A stretch of DNA of 64,000 nt, taken from the NCBI RefSeq assembly GCF_004792655.1, contig NZ_SRZC01000002.1, forward strand, positions 1 to 64,000, read 5' to 3'. The notes under the pieces were generated by a model that did no database searches, was not told the DNA's origin, and saw only the letters and a list, made by a program, of their open reading frames with translations. This stretch comes from Palleniella muris. GTDB lineage: Bacteria > Bacteroidota > Bacteroidia > Bacteroidales > Bacteroidaceae. Both the position numbers and the translations under genes were made by a program. Position 1 is the first letter of the stretch. Every line of letters starts with the position of its first letter. Positions 63,850-64,000 of the stretch are shown one piece after another.

Positions 63850-64000
63850 TTATTCCTCCTCGTCCTGTTCAAGGAGCTGCGGGTCGGCAGACTTAAGCTG
63901 ATATTTGCGTTTCGGACTGCTCTGCGCACCGTACTTTATGAGTTTCCTTGCAGCAACCTCTATGCACTGGCCTGACGAAGCAGTCACATTCTTTACATCG
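63850..64000 (-). CDS. C-terminal end of an unidentified protein
   Basis: An open minus-strand frame runs off the window edge and ends at 63850. The last residues read ASSGQCIEVAARKLIKYGAQ, then SSPKRKYQLKSADPQLLEQDEEE. The end is basic and then acidic. The family cannot be identified from 49 residues. Confidence 0.5.
   Translation of the reverse strand, partial: DVKNVTASSGQCIEVAARKLIKYGAQSSPKRKYQLKSADPQLLEQDEEE

Noticed and set aside
63643..63975. 110-codon plus-strand frame at the window end
   Set aside because: It runs through the GGTNACC array and opposes a protein-like minus-strand frame that ends at 63850.

Overview
The window reads as chromosomal DNA from a member of the Bacteroidales, most likely Prevotella- or Bacteroides-like. 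The evidence is the repeated -7 promoter motif TAnnTTTG, the gene families (BspA-type leucine-rich surface protein, BACON lipoprotein, DUF4922, DUF4954, DUF2027-Smr, DUF3791, class I fumarase, a GTPase-dead EF-G paralog, Bacteroidetes-type LptE) and the C-terminal tails ending in LPAGIYIINNRK-like sequence. No plasmid, phage or complete transposase gene is visible.

Layout. 0-3 kb: a candidate structured RNA (copy 1) and fusA2. 3-6 kb: a decayed AAA ATPase gene carrying a small inserted repeat, a glucosaminidase-LysM protein and two tRNAs. 6.4-9.1 kb: a three-gene minus-strand operon (aldo/keto reductase, amidohydrolase, cupin-monooxygenase). 9.5-16.5 kb: housekeeping genes (nadE, DUF2027-Smr, a Fic protein, queA, a PAP2 phosphatase, rsmG). 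16.8-22 kb: an accessory block with a BspA-like repeat protein, a TIR-domain protein coupled to a small membrane protein, a second copy of the candidate RNA directly upstream of that pair, and a MITE with an 8-bp target duplication. 22-34 kb: plus-strand housekeeping genes (YhcH/DUF386, hflX, DUF4954, a toxin-antitoxin remnant, an M16 protease, fumarase, an arginine/lysine/ornithine decarboxylase-family enzyme, speE). 34-41 kb: envelope proteins of unknown function, then a TPR histidine kinase and LuxR-type regulator, with three poly-G tracts nearby. 41.8-51.5 kb: a 1212-residue glycosyltransferase-DUF4922-SpoIID fusion, yraN, lptE, a sigma-54 activator, a sirtuin, a PdxA-like protein, rlmN and a ProX-type editing protein. 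52-64 kb: an intact DUF4143 ATPase, a broken giant Calx-beta surface protein gene, a flavodoxin-fold oxidoreductase, a deleted ATPase pseudogene, mnmE, DUF3791 and the end of an unidentified gene.

The strongest undescribed signals are non-coding. (1) Arrays of AAAGGTNACCTTT-like dyads occur at six intergenic loci, mostly spaced exactly 22 bp apart. (2) A 66-bp element carries a TAnnTTTG box and a hairpin whose arms differ between copies while pairing is kept; one diverged copy has inserted into a gene. (3) Two diverged copies of a roughly 430-nt RNA each have a promoter and a terminator. (4) Thirteen 10-bp repeats lie upstream of yraN. The protein-level candidates are the TIR/membrane pair and the three-domain fusion. 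Domain calls rest on motifs read by eye; no database search was possible.
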